A DNA stretch of 64,000 bases from Dactylis glomerata (lineage: Eukaryota; Streptophyta; Magnoliopsida; Poales; Poaceae): positions 2,953,663-3,017,662 of the forward strand of contig QXEO01000234.1 of the NCBI GenBank assembly GCA_007115705.1. The letters are read 5' to 3'. The translations under genes and the position numbers were made by a program. The notes beneath the pieces are model-generated. The model had not been told where the DNA came from, ran no database searches, and was given only the letters and a program-made list of their open reading frames with translations. Within the stretch, counting starts at the first letter, position 1. Every line of letters begins with the position of its first letter. Below, in pieces: positions 43,224-55,065 of this stretch.

Positions 43224-45746
43224 TTAGAGCACTCTTCCTATCAATTTTCTTGGGAAAATAAACCGTATGCTCTTTGTCATTAACATTAAAGTGACTTTTC
43301 CTTGATTGCAATTAATAACAGCACCTGTAGTGTTTAGAAAAGGTCTCCCAAGAATAATAGACATATTATCATCTTTAGGCATTTCCAACACAACAAAATC
43401 AGTTAATATTAAACAACTGTTAGCAACTTGAACAGGAACATTTTCACATATACCAATAGGAATAGTAGTAGACTTATCAGCCATCTACAAAGATATATCA
43501 GTTGATACTAATTTTTCTAGATCAAGTCTCTTATAAAGAGAAAAAGGCATGACACTAACTCCAGCTCCCAAATCACATAAAGCAGTTCTAACATAGTTAT
43601 TTTTAATGGAGCAAGGAATAGTTGGTATACCTGGATCTCCAAGCTTCTCTGGAACTTTACCATCAAAAGAATAATTAGCAAGTAAAGTAGAAATTTCCTC
43701 ACTAGGAATTTTCCTTTTGTTAGTGACAATATCTTTCATATATTTTGCATAAGGGGGCATTCTAATAGCATCAGTCAAAGGAATTTGCAAAAATAAAGGT
43801 CTCATCCATTCACAAAACCTGTTGTAGTGTTCTTCTTCCTTGGACTTGTGTTTCCTACCAGGAAAAGGCATTGGTTTCTGTACCCAAGGTTCTCTTTCTT
43901 TACCATGCTTGTTGGCAATGAAGTCTTCTTTGGTATACTTTGCATTTTTATCACTCTTTTCTGGTTCCTCTTCATCTTCTTCTTTATCGGAAGCATCTCC
44001 TGGTTCAGTTTCAGCATCAGAAATAGAAACACTCTTAGGATCTTTACCTGCATCAGATGATTCTGTGGTTGTTTTATGCTTCTTCTTTTTCTTCTTGGAA
44101 GGAATATCATCACTTGAAGTACGTTGAGAATCTTGCTCGACCCTCTTAGGATGTCCTTCAGGATATAATGGATCTTGAGTAGCAGCGCCACTTCTTGTGC
44201 GTATTTCACATGCTTGCTTCTCTCTTGCGGCATTAACTAACAAGTCTTTTTGCACCTTGGTAAGCTGATCAATTTGTGTTTGAACCATTTGAAAATGTTT
44301 AACTAGTATCTTCACATCATTGGCGGTTCTCTCCACAATATCATGCAACTTATTAATAGCTCTAGAATTTTCCAACAAATGATTATGCACCATTCTATTA
44401 AAATTTTCTTGCTTAACAATAAAATTATCAAATTCATCTAAGCATTGATGTGGAGGTTTAGTATAAGGAATATCTCTTTCATCAAAGCGTTGGAGAGAGT
44501 GTACCTCAATAGTGGATGAGTGAGGGATTGGCTTACATAATTCTTCTATGGGAGGTAAATTCTTCACGTCTTCGGCCTTAATACCTTTCTCCTTAAGAGA
44601 TTTCTTAGCTTCCTTCATAACTTCATCATTTAATTCAATCATCCCTCTCTTCTTTGGCGTAGGCTCTGTAGATGGCGCAGGGGTTGGTGCTGGTGCTGGC
44701 TCAACTACAGTCCAATCATCATGATTCCGGCTTATTTTAGCCATTAATTCTTCAGCATCAGCTGGAGTTCTTTCCCTGAAAACACAACCAGCACAACTAT
44801 CCAAATATGACTTAGATTCATCCGTTAGTCCATTATAAAATATATCAAGGAGTTCATTTTTAGGCAATGGTTCTTTAGGCAAAGCTCTAATTAAAGAACA
44901 AAACCTTGTCCAAGATTCAGGCAATATCTCTCCTTTTCCCTATTCAAAATCAAAGATTTTCTGCACAGCAGCATGTTGAGCACTAGCAGGAAAATATTTC
45001 TGAAAGAAAGCATTAACCAAAGCAATAGGACTAGTAAGAGATCCAGGAGACAAGCTATTAAACCAAGTTTTAGCAGCATCTTTCAACGAGAAAGGAAAAA
45101 TCTTAGCAACAAAGTAAGTGCGGAGCTTAATATCATCAGAAAACAAATTACTCAAAGTAGAAAGCTCATTCATGTGCCCCATAGCACTCTCATCTTTAGT
45201 ACCACAAAAAGGAGTTTTCTCAACAATAGATATGTAAGATAAATCCAAAGAGAAATCATAATCCTTGTCTCTAATATTTATGGGAGACGCAGCAAACTTA
45301 GGATCAGGAGACAAATTATATCTAACAGAACGTCTTGCAAGAAGTTCTTTAACATTACCAGTATTATGAGCAGCACGTGCTTCAGCAATAAAATCATCAT
45401 TAAGCTCGATATAAGCATCATCATCATAATCATCACTAGGACATTCCCTAGACTCAGGTGAACTAACAGGTGTAACAGTGGTGTTTCCCAACTTAGCTCT
45501 AGCAATAGTAGCATCTAAAAAGGAACCTAGTGAACCACTCTCATCAAGCATAGTAGAAGCATCATCTAAATTATCAGTGGCATTTTCAATCTCAGTAGAA
45601 GTAGTAGCAGTAGTGTGTGGGTGTGGTGGTGTAAGCAACTTACTCATAACAGATGGTGAATCAAGAGCAACAGAGGTGTTGAGAGTCGTACCTCTTCTTG
45701 TAGTGGATGGCAATATAGGAACTTTTCCATCACGAGGTTTACCCAT
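43224..45746 (-). pseudogene. Inner element gag-protease, two in-frame TAG codons
   Basis: The start MGKPRDGKVPILPSTTRRG lies at 45746 just after the PBS. The gag core includes DIKLRTYFVAKIFPFSLKDA, KTWFNSLSPGSL and FFQKYFP. A second gag block begins PESWTRFCSLIRALPKEPLP. A Lys/Glu-rich linker follows, then an aspartic protease with ALCDLGAGVSVMPFSLYKRL and a later IILGRPFLNT block. The frame is continuous except for TAG at 44940-44942 (FDFE*GKGE) and 43485-43487 (DISL*MADKS). In both places related proteins as I know them have Gln, so CAG-to-TAG transitions are likely. The capsid and protease would be cut short without suppression. Confidence 0.85.
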
Positions 45747-45805
45747 GATGAAAGGATTGCAGCGAACAATATGAATACCAAGTGAACTTACAAATAAAGC
45801 TATGC

Positions 45806-45823
45806 TCCCCGGCAACGGCACTA
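45806..45823 (-). other. Inner element primer-binding site, tRNA-Asp type
   Basis: On the minus strand TAGTGCCGTTGCCGGGGA, 11 bases inside the 5' LTR edge. It matches the Athila-type TGGCGCCGTTGCCGGGGA with two changes at the 5' end. Confidence 0.8.
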
Positions 45824-45834
45824 GAAAATAGTCT

Positions 45835-47231
45835 TGATGACCCACAAGTATAGGGGATCGCAACAGTCTTCGAGGGAAGTATTACCCAAATTTATTGATT
45901 CGACACAAGGGGAGCCAAAGAATATATGTAAGCCTTAACAGATGAGTTGTCAATTCAGCTGCACCTGGAAACAGTCTCGCTCGTAGTGGTTTATCAGTAG
46001 CAACAGTTTTATAGTAGTGACAGTAGTGAAACAGTAACAGCAGTAGTAAAATAGCAGCAGTAATAGTAACAGTTGTAAACAGTAGGAACAAATACTGTAG
46101 GCATATGAATGGATTACGGGCGTTGCATGGATAAGATAATTCATGAAATCAATGAGACATGGGCATTGCAGATAAATAATGATAAAGCATCCTAGTACAA
46201 ACAATCATAGGCATATGTTCCGTATATAGTCGTACGTGCTCACAAGGAGAAACTTGCATGACATCTTTTGTCCTACCAGCCTGTTGCAGCAGGGCCTCAA
46301 GGGAAACTATTGGTAATTAAGTTACTCCTTTTAATAGAGTACCGGAGCAAAGCATTAGCACTCGGTGAACACATGTGATCCTCACATCATAGCCATCCCC
46401 TCCGGTTATCCCAATTTCTGTCACTTTGGGGCCTCGGGTTCTGGACAACAATATGTGTATACAACTTGTAGGTAAGACCATAAACAATAAGTATCATCAT
46501 AGAAATAATAACATGTTCAGATCTGAAATCATGGCACTCGGGCCCAAAGTGACAAGCATTAAGCACAACAAGTTGCAACAATGTCATAGGCACTAAATAA
46601 AGATACTAGGCACTATGCCCTAACAATCTAATATCAAATTACATGAACAATCTCATCCAATCCCTACCACCCCCTCACCTACAGCAAGGAAATTACTCAC
46701 ACATGGATGGGGGAGTCATGGATGGTCGATGGAGGAGCGTCGGTGGTGATGGTGATGAAGATCTCCTCCGAATCCCCATCCTGGCAGGGTGCCAGAACAG
46801 AGTTTCTGGTTCCGAATCACGGTTTCTGATGGTGGCGGCGCAGCGAAAGTCTATCTGGAAAAAATACCGTCTCCCCGATATTATGTTGTCAGAGGGTATA
46901 TGTAGGCGAGTGGGGAGGCCGAGAGGATGGCTGGGGCCTCCTCATGCCAGGGTGGCGCAGCCAGGGCTGGGCCACGCCACCAGTGTGTGAGGCCCTCTCG
47001 AGCCCCCTCTCCGTCCCATCTTCTGTCTCCATGGTTCTTCTGGTGAAATATGATTTTTGATGATTTTTCCCGAATTTTTACTGAAAGTTGGATTTCTGCA
47101 CAAAAACGAGACACCAGAGCAATTTTGCTGAAAACAGTGTCAGTCCGTGTTAGTTGCATTCAAAACACACAAATTAGAGGAGAAACAATAGCAAAAGTAT
47201 TCGGGAAAGTAGATACGTTTTGGACGTATCA
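45835..47231 (-). repeat. Inner Athila-like element, 5' LTR
   Basis: 1397 bp, TGATGACCC...GACGTATCA on the plus strand. It is followed by GACAT, the partner of GATAT at 37773-37777. Confidence 0.93.
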
Positions 47232-47334
47232 GACATGCAAAAGCCTAGGCCCCAGTCTACACAAGCTCCTTCTTGTACCACTTTTTTGTATAAAGCTTTT
47301 TCTCTTTTCCAACACCATTCAAACTTTTTATAAC

Positions 47335-48977
47335 TGATACGTCTCCAACGTATCCATAATTTTTGATGCTACATGCTTGTTTTTACACCATTTGCTTAGT
47401 GTTTCGTTACACTTCGTGGCACTTTTATGCATTTTTCGGAACTAACCTATTAACAAGTTGCCACAGTGCCAGTTCCCTGTTTTCTGCTGTTTTTGTGTTT
47501 CAGAAAAGTTACACAGGAAATATTCTTGGAATTAGATAAAACCAAAGCCAGTCGCCCAGAATTTTACCGAAGCTTCCAGAGAACCAAAGAGGAGTTGGAG
47601 TGGGGCCACGAGGGGGCCACACACGAGGGCGGCGCGGCCCAGGGCCTCGCCGCGCCCCCTATGTGTGAGACCACCTCGGTCCACTTCTGACGATGCCCAT
47701 TCGCCTATAAAGACCCCCCCGACGGGAAAAACCTAAGTACCCGATCACTTTTCCAGAACACATCGTGATCCGCCACCGCCGTTGACCCGAAGATCGGGAG
47801 GGTCCAGAAGCTCTTCCTGGCACCCTGCCGGAGAGGGGAATCGCCACCGGAGGTCTTCTTCATCGCCATGCTTGCCTCCGGAGCGATGAGTGAGTAGTCT
47901 ACCTTGGACTATGGGTCCATAGCAGTAGCTAGATGGTTGTCTTCTCCACCATATGCTTCATGTTTAGATCTCATGAGCTGCCCTACATGATTGAGATCAC
48001 CGTTATGTAATTCTGCATGTTTGGTTTGTTGGGATCCGATGAATATTGGTGTTATGCTTGAGTTGAAGTACTGAAATTTATCTTTTGTTATCTCTATGTT
48101 GTTTATGATCTTGCATGCTCTCCGTTGTTAGTAGCTATCTTGGCCGAGTAGTTGCTAGTGACTCCAAGAGGGGGTATTTATGCTCGATAGTGGGTTCATG
48201 CCTCTATTTAATCTGGGGGAGTGACAAAAATCTCTAAGGTTGTAGATGTGTTGTTGCTACTAGGGGAAAACAACATTCATATGCTCGAGGGTATATGATT
48301 TGTTTACATTACACACTTTGCTTAATGCAGTTATCTGTTGTTCACAACTTAATACTCATGAGGTGTTCGGATGATATCCCCGAGAGTGGATTATTAGTCA
48401 TAGATGCAGTTGGATGGCGGTCTATGTATTTTGTTGTAATGCCCAGAGTAAATCTCATAGTGATCCTCTCATCATATGCACGTTGTCTTTATTCTATCAA
48501 TTGCCCAACTGTAATTTGTTTACCCAGCTTGTATTATTTTATCTTATGGAGAGACACCGCTAGTGAACTGTGGACCCTGGTCCTATTTCCTTTATATTGC
48601 AATCACCTGTTTACTTTACTCGCACTGTTTACTTTACTCGTATACTATTATCACTTTCCACTCGATACGCTCATACCCTTTGTTTCAAGCAAACCGGTGA
48701 GATTGATAACCTCATCGTAAGTTGGGAACAAAGTACTTGGTTATGTTGTGTGCAGGTTCCACGTTGTAGCTACAAAGCAAAGCTTGGACGAGGCGCCCTA
48801 AAAATTGTCCTGAGCTGTCGCAAGCTAGCAAGCATCACCTTCAGTCGTTTGTCTGCTCCTCTCCTGAACGATAAACCTTGGTTTCTTAACTGAGGGAAAA
48901 ACCTTGCTGCTATACTCATCATACCTTCCTCTTGGGGTTCCCAACTGGACGGTGAAAAGATAACACCACCGCAAGCA
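47335..48977 (+). repeat. Plus-strand LTR of an Athila-like element
   Basis: It begins TGATACGTCTCCAACGTATCC and resembles the LTRs of the outer element but in the opposite orientation. By comparison with them it ends near GCAAGCA (48977). A PBS follows, so this is a 5' LTR with some internal sequence and not a solo LTR. No partner LTR was found. The rest of the element is missing. Confidence 0.8.
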
Positions 48978-48991
48978 TCAAAAACTTTTTA

Positions 48992-49009
48992 TGGCGCCGT
49001 TGCCGGGGA
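48992..49009 (+). other. Primer-binding site, tRNA-Asp type, plus strand
   Basis: TGGCGCCGTTGCCGGGGA, a perfect Athila-type PBS, lies 14 bp after the plus-strand LTR. Confidence 0.88.
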
Positions 49010-50151
49010 ACGCAGAAGAATAATCTCCCTCGTCAACTGGGCGCCATCAAACAGCAACAATAACCAACTCTTTTGATGAAAACCAATATAGACCAGAGGC
49101 AAAAATACACCTTGATAAAAAGATATAACAAGATTTGAACACAAATCAAGGCAAAAATCGAAAGCTAAACACAGTTCTAGAAAAAGAGAACACTCGTGGA
49201 AATGAATAGAGTGAAAAACGGAGTGTTCTTGGCAAATGAAAAGCAAGGCAACTTCTTCAAAAGGAATTTGTTGGGGTCCAACCATTGATTGCAGCAAACA
49301 AAACTAAACAAAACTGAAAACTAAAAGCAACTGACGCTCCAAGAAAAACGCATAATGCATGAAGCAATAAAAATATAGCGTATTGAAAGGTGACCTGATT
49401 TTTGCCGATGAAGAAGGGGTGCCTCAGGGGCATCCCCAAGCTTTGACGCTTATACTTCTTGGATATTTCTTGCGGTGACATGGGCATCCCCAAGCTTGAG
49501 CTTTTGTCCATTCTTCAACTCATCTCATCATTCTCCAATCCCTACACTTGAAAACTTCCTTCATACAAAACTAAACACAAATCTATTAGCAACATTAGTG
49601 TAAGCATAACATAGAATCAACCCTTTTTGCTTCATGTTTCAACCCAAAACCACCACATATAAAGTATATACTACTGTAGCAACTTCCCCAAAAGTTACGT
49701 GATCAAAAGAACTCAAAAAGAAAGCGATAAAGCGGCAAACACAAATATTGGCAGAAATCTGTCAAAACAGAACAGCTGACAAAGGTCGAATTTTTAGAGG
49801 GTTTTCTGTTGCTCAAATCAAAAAGTGTTCAACTAATGAAAGTTTGTATATAACCTGGGGCATATGCACAAGAAATCTCAGGTCCAAAAGATATACAGAG
49901 AATTTTCACGAATTTTTACGGTGCAGCACCAAAAACTGTTTCAGGACAGCAACATCTCCAAATCTTACCTTACTCAAATTAGAGGCTTCTCTTGGCACAA
50001 AAATGAAATAAAAATGATAAGGAGAGGTTATTACAGCATTAATAACTTCCAAGACTCAAATAAAAGAAAAAGAACTGAATGTAAAAACATTGGGTTATCT
50101 CACAAGAGTGCTTTTCTTGAACGCCTTTAAGCTAGGCGCAGAAAGTGCGAA
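49010..50151. mobile_element. Noncoding retroelement sequence, mixed origin
   Basis: The left part follows the plus-strand PBS. The right part belongs to the outer element's 3' noncoding region on the minus strand, with two AAGCTTGGGGATGCC motifs near 49430 and 49490. The junction between the two was not found. No ORF with recognisable content. Confidence 0.5.
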
Positions 50152-51017
50152 TCACGTAATATCAAGTGATGAAGTGCTAGGATCAGCGGGTGCCTTATGT
50201 CTTCCTTTCTTACTTTTGCTCTTGACTCTAGGAAAGACGTGGCTATTGCAAGGTGGAGAGATAAATCTTATATTGCCTTTTACCACATCTATAACGACGC
50301 CCAGGAGCTTCAGTAGGGATCTTCCAAGTGTGATTTGTCCTTTTCCTACACATTCAATAACAAGATAATCAGTAGATAACATTCTTCCTAGGACTTTTGT
50401 AAAAACTCCTTCAGCTATTCCAATGGGAAATATAGTGGCATTATTAGTAAGAGAAATTTCTTCTCCCCCCTCAGAAAGCTTCCAAAGACTCAAAGATTCA
50501 TAAACATCCTTTGGCATAAGACAAATTCAGACATAATATCACAACGAGCATGAAAAGTTTCACCACCAACGGTGATTTTTACCGTAGGATACCAACTCAA
50601 AGGTTCAGAATTTATTGGCACATAATCAAAATGCTGGCGTAAAGTATTGTAACAAGTATTCAAACTAGCAGTGCGAGTCTCAAGAGTATAAAGTCTATTA
50701 AAAATGCACACAAGAGAGGAATCAAAGTAGGTTGGCATGCTATAAATTGTAATCAACTTTTTTATAATATTGAAGGCTTGATCTCCATCACAATGAAGGA
50801 AATCTCCTTCTGCCGTAGCATCCAAAGCATATCTATAACGAAGAGCAAGTCCAAAGTAGAAGCAACTAAGAAGCAAACTCAAGGTCATTTTTGGTTCAGT
50901 TTTTCCATGCCAATCATAAATTCTAGACCAAGCTTCTTTAAAACTTTCCTCATCGTTTTGTTTAAAAGTGAAAATCATATCCTCGGGCGACATAGTAGTA
51001 GCAACTGAACTAGACAT
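50152..51017 (-). pseudogene. Outer element gag/protease remnant
   Basis: The minus-strand start MSSSVATTMSPEDMIFTFKQ at 51017 leads into a short gag (ESFKEAWSRIYDWHGKTEPK, then LLLSCFYFGLALRYRYALDA). The protease-like part (MPKDVYESLSLWKL, IGIAEGVFTKVLG, CVGKGQITLGRSLLKLLGVV) is in another frame from about 50517, so a frameshift lies near 50510-50525. It ends DPSTSSLDIT at 50152. No RT follows. Confidence 0.75.
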
Positions 51018-51152
51018 AATAAACAAATACAAAGGATACAAATTTTTTGGGTTTTTGATAAAACGATACAAGTAAAAATAAAGTAAAGCAAAACTTAAAA
51101 CAAAGTAAAGGATGTGCGTGCGAAACTCCCCTTGCAGAAGTCTTCTTTTTCC

Positions 51153-51170
51153 TCCCCGGCAACGGCGCCA
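51153..51170 (-). other. Outer element primer-binding site, tRNA-Asp type
   Basis: TGGCGCCGTTGCCGGGGA on the minus strand, 9 bases inside the 5' LTR edge at 51180. Confidence 0.9.
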
Positions 51171-51179
51171 GAAAATTCT

Positions 51180-52815
51180 TGCTGCTTGTGGTACGGTTGA
51201 TGTGAATCACCGTCCAGTTGGGAACCCCAAGAGGAAGGTATGATGAATATAGCAGCAAGGTTTTCCCTCAGTAAGAAACCAAGGTATGTCGATCAGGAGA
51301 GGAGGAAGCCAAACGACTGAAGGTGATGCTTGCTAGCCTAGTGACACTCCAACAAGGGCACCGTTTCACGATAAAACGAGTTAGCGCATCTTCAACTAGT
51401 AGCAACATGGAACCTGCACACAAACACAACCAAATACTTTGCTCCCAACTTACGATGAGGTTGTCAATCTCACCGGTTTGCTTGAAACAAAGGAATGACC
51501 GTATCGAGTGGAAAATTGTAATAGTATGCAAGGAAAGTAAATAGTGCGAGTAAAGTAAACAGGTGATAGCAATATAATGGAAATAGGACCGGGGTCCACC
51601 ATTCACTAGTGGTGTCTCTCCATAAGATAAAATAACACATGCTGGGTAAACAAATTACAGTTGGGCAATTGATAGAATAAAGACAACATACATGTCGAGA
51701 GGATCACTATGAGATTTACTCTGGGCATTACAACAAGATACATAGACCGCCATCCAACTGCATCTATGACTAATAATCCACTTGTGGCGAATCAATCCGA
51801 GAACTCCATAAGTATTAAGTTGCGAACAACAGATAACTGCATTAAGCAAAGTGTGTAATGTAAACAAAGCATATGCCCTCGAGCATATGAATGTTGTTTT
51901 CCCCTAGTCGCAACAGCACATCTACAACCTTAGAGGTTTCTGTCACTCCCCCAGATTAAATAGAGGCATGAACCCACTATCGAGCATAAATACCCCCTCT
52001 TGGAGTCACTAGCAACTACTCGGCCAAGATAGCTAGTAACAACGGAGAGCATGCAAGATCATAAACAACCTAGAGATAACATAAGATAAAATTCAGTACA
52101 TCAACTCAATCATAACACCAATATTCATCAGATCCCAATAAACACAACATGTAGAATTACATAACGGTGATCTCGATCATGTAAGGCAGCTCACAAGATC
52201 TAAACATGAAGCACATGGTGGAGAAGACAACCATCTAGCTACTGCTATGGACCCATAGTCCAAGGTAGACTACTCACGCATCGCGCCAGAGGCAAGCATG
52301 GCGATGAAGAAGACCTATGGTGGCGATTCCCCTCTCTGGCAGGATGCCAGGAAGAGCTTCTGGACCCTCCCGATCTCGGGTCGACGGCGGTGGCGGATCG
52401 CGATGTGTTTCTGGAAAAGTGATCGGGTCTTTAGGTTTTTCCCGTCGGGGGGTCTTTATAGGCGAAGGAGCAGCGTCAGAGGTGGACCAGTGGGCCCACA
52501 CCACCAGGGGGCACGGGCCAGCCCTAGGCTGCGCCGCCCTCTGGCTCGGCTCCGTCTCCTCTTCGGTCTTCTGGAAGCTCCATGAAATATCTGGACGTCT
52601 GGCTTTTGTTTCGTCCAATTCTGAGAATATTTCCTATGTAGCATTTCTGAAACACAAAAACAGTAGAAAACAGGAAACTGGCACTGTGGCATCTCGTTAA
52701 TAGGTTAGTTCCGGAAAATGCATAAAAATGCCACGAAGTGTAACGAAATACTAAGCAAATGGTGTAAAAACAAGCATGGAGCATCAAAAATTATGGATAC
52801 GTTGGAGACGTATCA
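51180..52815 (-). repeat. Outer Athila-like element, 5' LTR
   Basis: 1636 bp, TGCTGCTTGTGG...GGAGACGTATCA on the plus strand, followed by the AGGAC duplication at 52816-52820. Confidence 0.92.
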
Positions 52816-52820
52816 AGGAC

Positions 52821-54910
52821 ATCAAACCCTTACTGACTCACATTTAGAGCCTCAAGAGCGCAACTAGAGGCAGACTAACAGGGACACAGCTCATGGCGTT
52901 CTTCCTGCAGAGGCGCATCCAGCCTCTCCAAGCTCGTGTCTCCAAATTATGGTCTTACTCTGGTTCGGATGATCCTTCTCGAGTGTCCAAGAAGGACCCA
53001 GAGAAAAAGGATCTCGACAAATGAGTGAGATCTTTGACTACTCTCACGAAGGAGAAAGAGATTCCAGCTTTGCCAACTGATTTTTTCGACTCCACTCACC
53101 CTTTACCCGAGGTATGTGCTCTATAACTCATCAGTGTCGACTTTTGATTCTTCGTCTTCTTGTGTTTTGCATTTGTTTGCTGATAATTTTGCGATTGATT
53201 CTTTGTAGGGCCACCAATTTTTGGTTTCTCGTCCTCCTCTTCCAAAGGAAGGGACAATCCTGGCTGATCCTGCTTCTACTGCTTCTGAAGCCCCCGAGGT
53301 TGATGAAGGCCAGGATGGAGATGATGCCAAAGTTTCTCGAGAATATAGCAGCTCTACTTCGTCGCCTCCCCCTGCTAACTCTGAAGAGCAAAGTCTAGAG
53401 AAGAAAAGGAAGCGTCTTGACGAATTGCTTTCCTCGAGTACCTCCATTCCAAAGGATGCGCTAGGGGAGCCAGCTGCTACCAAGTGCTCTGATATTGAGA
53501 TGTTTGATGCTCTGGACTCGTGAGTTTACTACATACTACTACTCAATTTTTTTGGTCCTTTATTCTTTTCCTTTTTGTTGATGTCGAATGACTTCTATTT
53601 AGTGATGATGATAATCCAAAGAAGGATGCTATAGTAGTTCCTCTTTTTGGTGCTTCGACTATCGCCACGGAGCACCCTCAAGAAGAGGCTTTGGTGGTTG
53701 AACCATCAGTGGTCCTTCCCAAGAAAAATATTCGTGCTCCTCCTTCAAAGCGTCTGAAGAGGGCCGCAGCGGCGACTACTTCTCTGGAAGTTCATCAGCC
53801 CACAGTTTCTTCTGACAATGTGAGTACTTCTTCTGGTACTCGACTCTTTTGTGTTTGATCTTTTCTCATACAACTTTTTCCTGCAGAAGTCTCTCTATCT
53901 TGGTGCTGAGTGCGCCAGGATTTAGGAGTCTGTTGATGCCTCTCAAGGTGTGTCTATTGCAATCCCTGGCTTCTTACTTTTATGTCTTTGTTCGTTTTTC
54001 TTCCCATGATTGCTGACTGTCCTCTTTCTCTGTCCTTCTCCTGTTGTGTTATAGTTGCCTTGACCTCATCTTACACTCGTATATCGGCTCTGGAAGCCAA
54101 ACTTGCGGCTACTAGGGAGGCTTGGAAAAGTGTAAATGCTGCTAAGGTTTCTGCTGAAAAGGCTGCTAAGTCAGCAAAGACCAGGACTAAGAAAGCTGAA
54201 AAAGCACTTGCCGATGCTGATCACAAGCGAGTCCAGCGAGAGCAAGCTATAGCCGAGCGTCTTGACAAGATTGCCATTCTTGTTGGCAGTAAGTGTCGTG
54301 TTATTCCTTTTGGCTACTTATTTAGGCTTGTACTTGCTGACATTTGTTTGCTTTCTTTTGCTTGTTTCTCTATGGTGCAGCAGAGAAAATTGGATAGTCG
54401 TGGAAACTTCGGCAGCCCAATACTGAAGATCCCTTGTTGGTTGCGGTGGATTTGCTGGAGTCGAACTGGAAACTAGTCTAGAATGTCCTTCAGCTGACTC
54501 GCCGCGTGCTGACCCGCATCTTCATCGTGCTATGGCCAAAGAAGAAAGAGGAGATGCCTGTCGACAATCTCTGGATGCTTCTTGAAGCCTTCGACACCCC
54601 CGACGATCCTGTGCTTGCAATGAAACGCGGGTTGGTGAAACGGGGTGTCGAAGGGGCGATTGCCCTTGCTCAATCGCAAGGCAAAGAGGTGGATTGGGGT
54701 AAGATTGGCTCTTCATGCGCTCGTCCTCTTTCGGAGATGCTGAAGTTCTTCGAGAAGGTGAAGGAGTATGCGCCAAGAATTGTATCTCTTATCACTCCTT
54801 TGGCAGCTTCTTCGACTCCTGCACCAAGTTCCTCAACTCCTCCGCCTAGCGCTGCTACTGCTTCTTCTGCGCCCTCTACCACCACGGAGCCTACTGCTGA
54901 GGTGGTGTAG
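52821..54910 (+). pseudogene. 'Putative gypsy-type transposase' ORF, 3' part
   Basis: After the AGGAC duplication the frame left at 34386 resumes (ED|IKPLLTHI). In-frame TAG (HI*SLKSATRG) and TGA (DLDK*VRSLT) codons follow, both explained by C-to-T change. Exon-like pieces follow with plausible introns: a Ser/Pro/Glu-rich stretch (53221-53523), an Ala/Lys-rich coiled coil (about 54070-54290: ISALEAKLAATREAWKSVNA) and a C-terminal part (54506-54910: KKKEEMPVDNLWMLLEAFDT, KRGLVKRGVEGAIALAQSQG, EYAPRIVSLI) ending in a Ser/Pro/Thr tail and a stop at 54908-54910. The layout matches the antisense ORF of TAT-lineage Gypsy elements. The gene is clearly decayed. Confidence 0.7.
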
Positions 54911-55060
54911 ATTTTAGACTTCTATTGTAATTTCTTTTCTTTCGAGCTGATGTAGTAGACCTTTCTATCTTTTGCCGATATTTTATCGGGGAACTCTGTA
55001 TTTGCTGTAAATATTTTTGCTTTATGAAGTGTTGCACCTGGTCATTCAATGTGTTTTGAG
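54911..55060 (+). other. 3' flank of the gypsy-type ORF
   Basis: AT-rich sequence after the stop, probably the former 3' UTR, up to the TTGGC target site of the solo LTR. Confidence 0.4.
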
Positions 55061-55065
55061 TTGGC

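Larger units (their letters stand above)
37778..47231 (-). mobile_element. Athila-like Gypsy element, inner layer, no pol
   Basis: LTRs at 37778-39171 and 45835-47231, TGATGACCC...GACGTATCA on the plus strand, are in minus orientation. Flanking 5-mers are GATAT (37773-37777) and GACAT (47232-47236), a target duplication with one change. PBS (45806-45823), gag-protease (43224-45746), a second Athila-type ORF (41153-42271) and a PPT (39172-39185) are in the expected order. RT, RNase H and integrase are absent between 43224 and 42290. The first 520 bp of the LTRs differ at about 16 sites, near 3%. The element depends on helpers, if it ever moved in this form. Confidence 0.93.
34387..52815 (-). 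mobile_element. Athila-like Gypsy element, outer layer, with nested insertions
   Basis: Two LTRs in minus orientation (34387-36039 and 51180-52815) share TGCTGCTTGTGG...ACGTATCA-type termini. The element is flanked by AGGAC at 34382-34386 and 52816-52820. A tRNA-Asp PBS abuts the right LTR and a purine-rich tract (AAGCTTGGGGATGT on the minus strand) abuts the left one. The first 430 bp of the two LTRs differ at about 20 positions by eye, near 5%. Inside are a decayed gag-protease (50152-51017), noncoding 3' sequence, a second Athila-like element (37778-47231) and a plus-strand LTR (47335-48977). No RT or integrase was found, so it was non-autonomous or was later deleted. It interrupts a TAT-type ORF. 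Confidence 0.92.

Noticed and set aside
44940..44942. Programmed amber readthrough as an established feature
   Set aside because: Possible, but a second amber codon and general C-to-T decay in the neighbourhood make loss of function the simpler view. It is kept only as a low-interest finding.
48960..48964. ATAAC as the right target duplication of a solo LTR 47335-48959
   Set aside because: The implied LTR would end in AAAAG, not CA, and comparison with related LTRs plus the adjoining PBS places the end near 48977. The match is probably chance.
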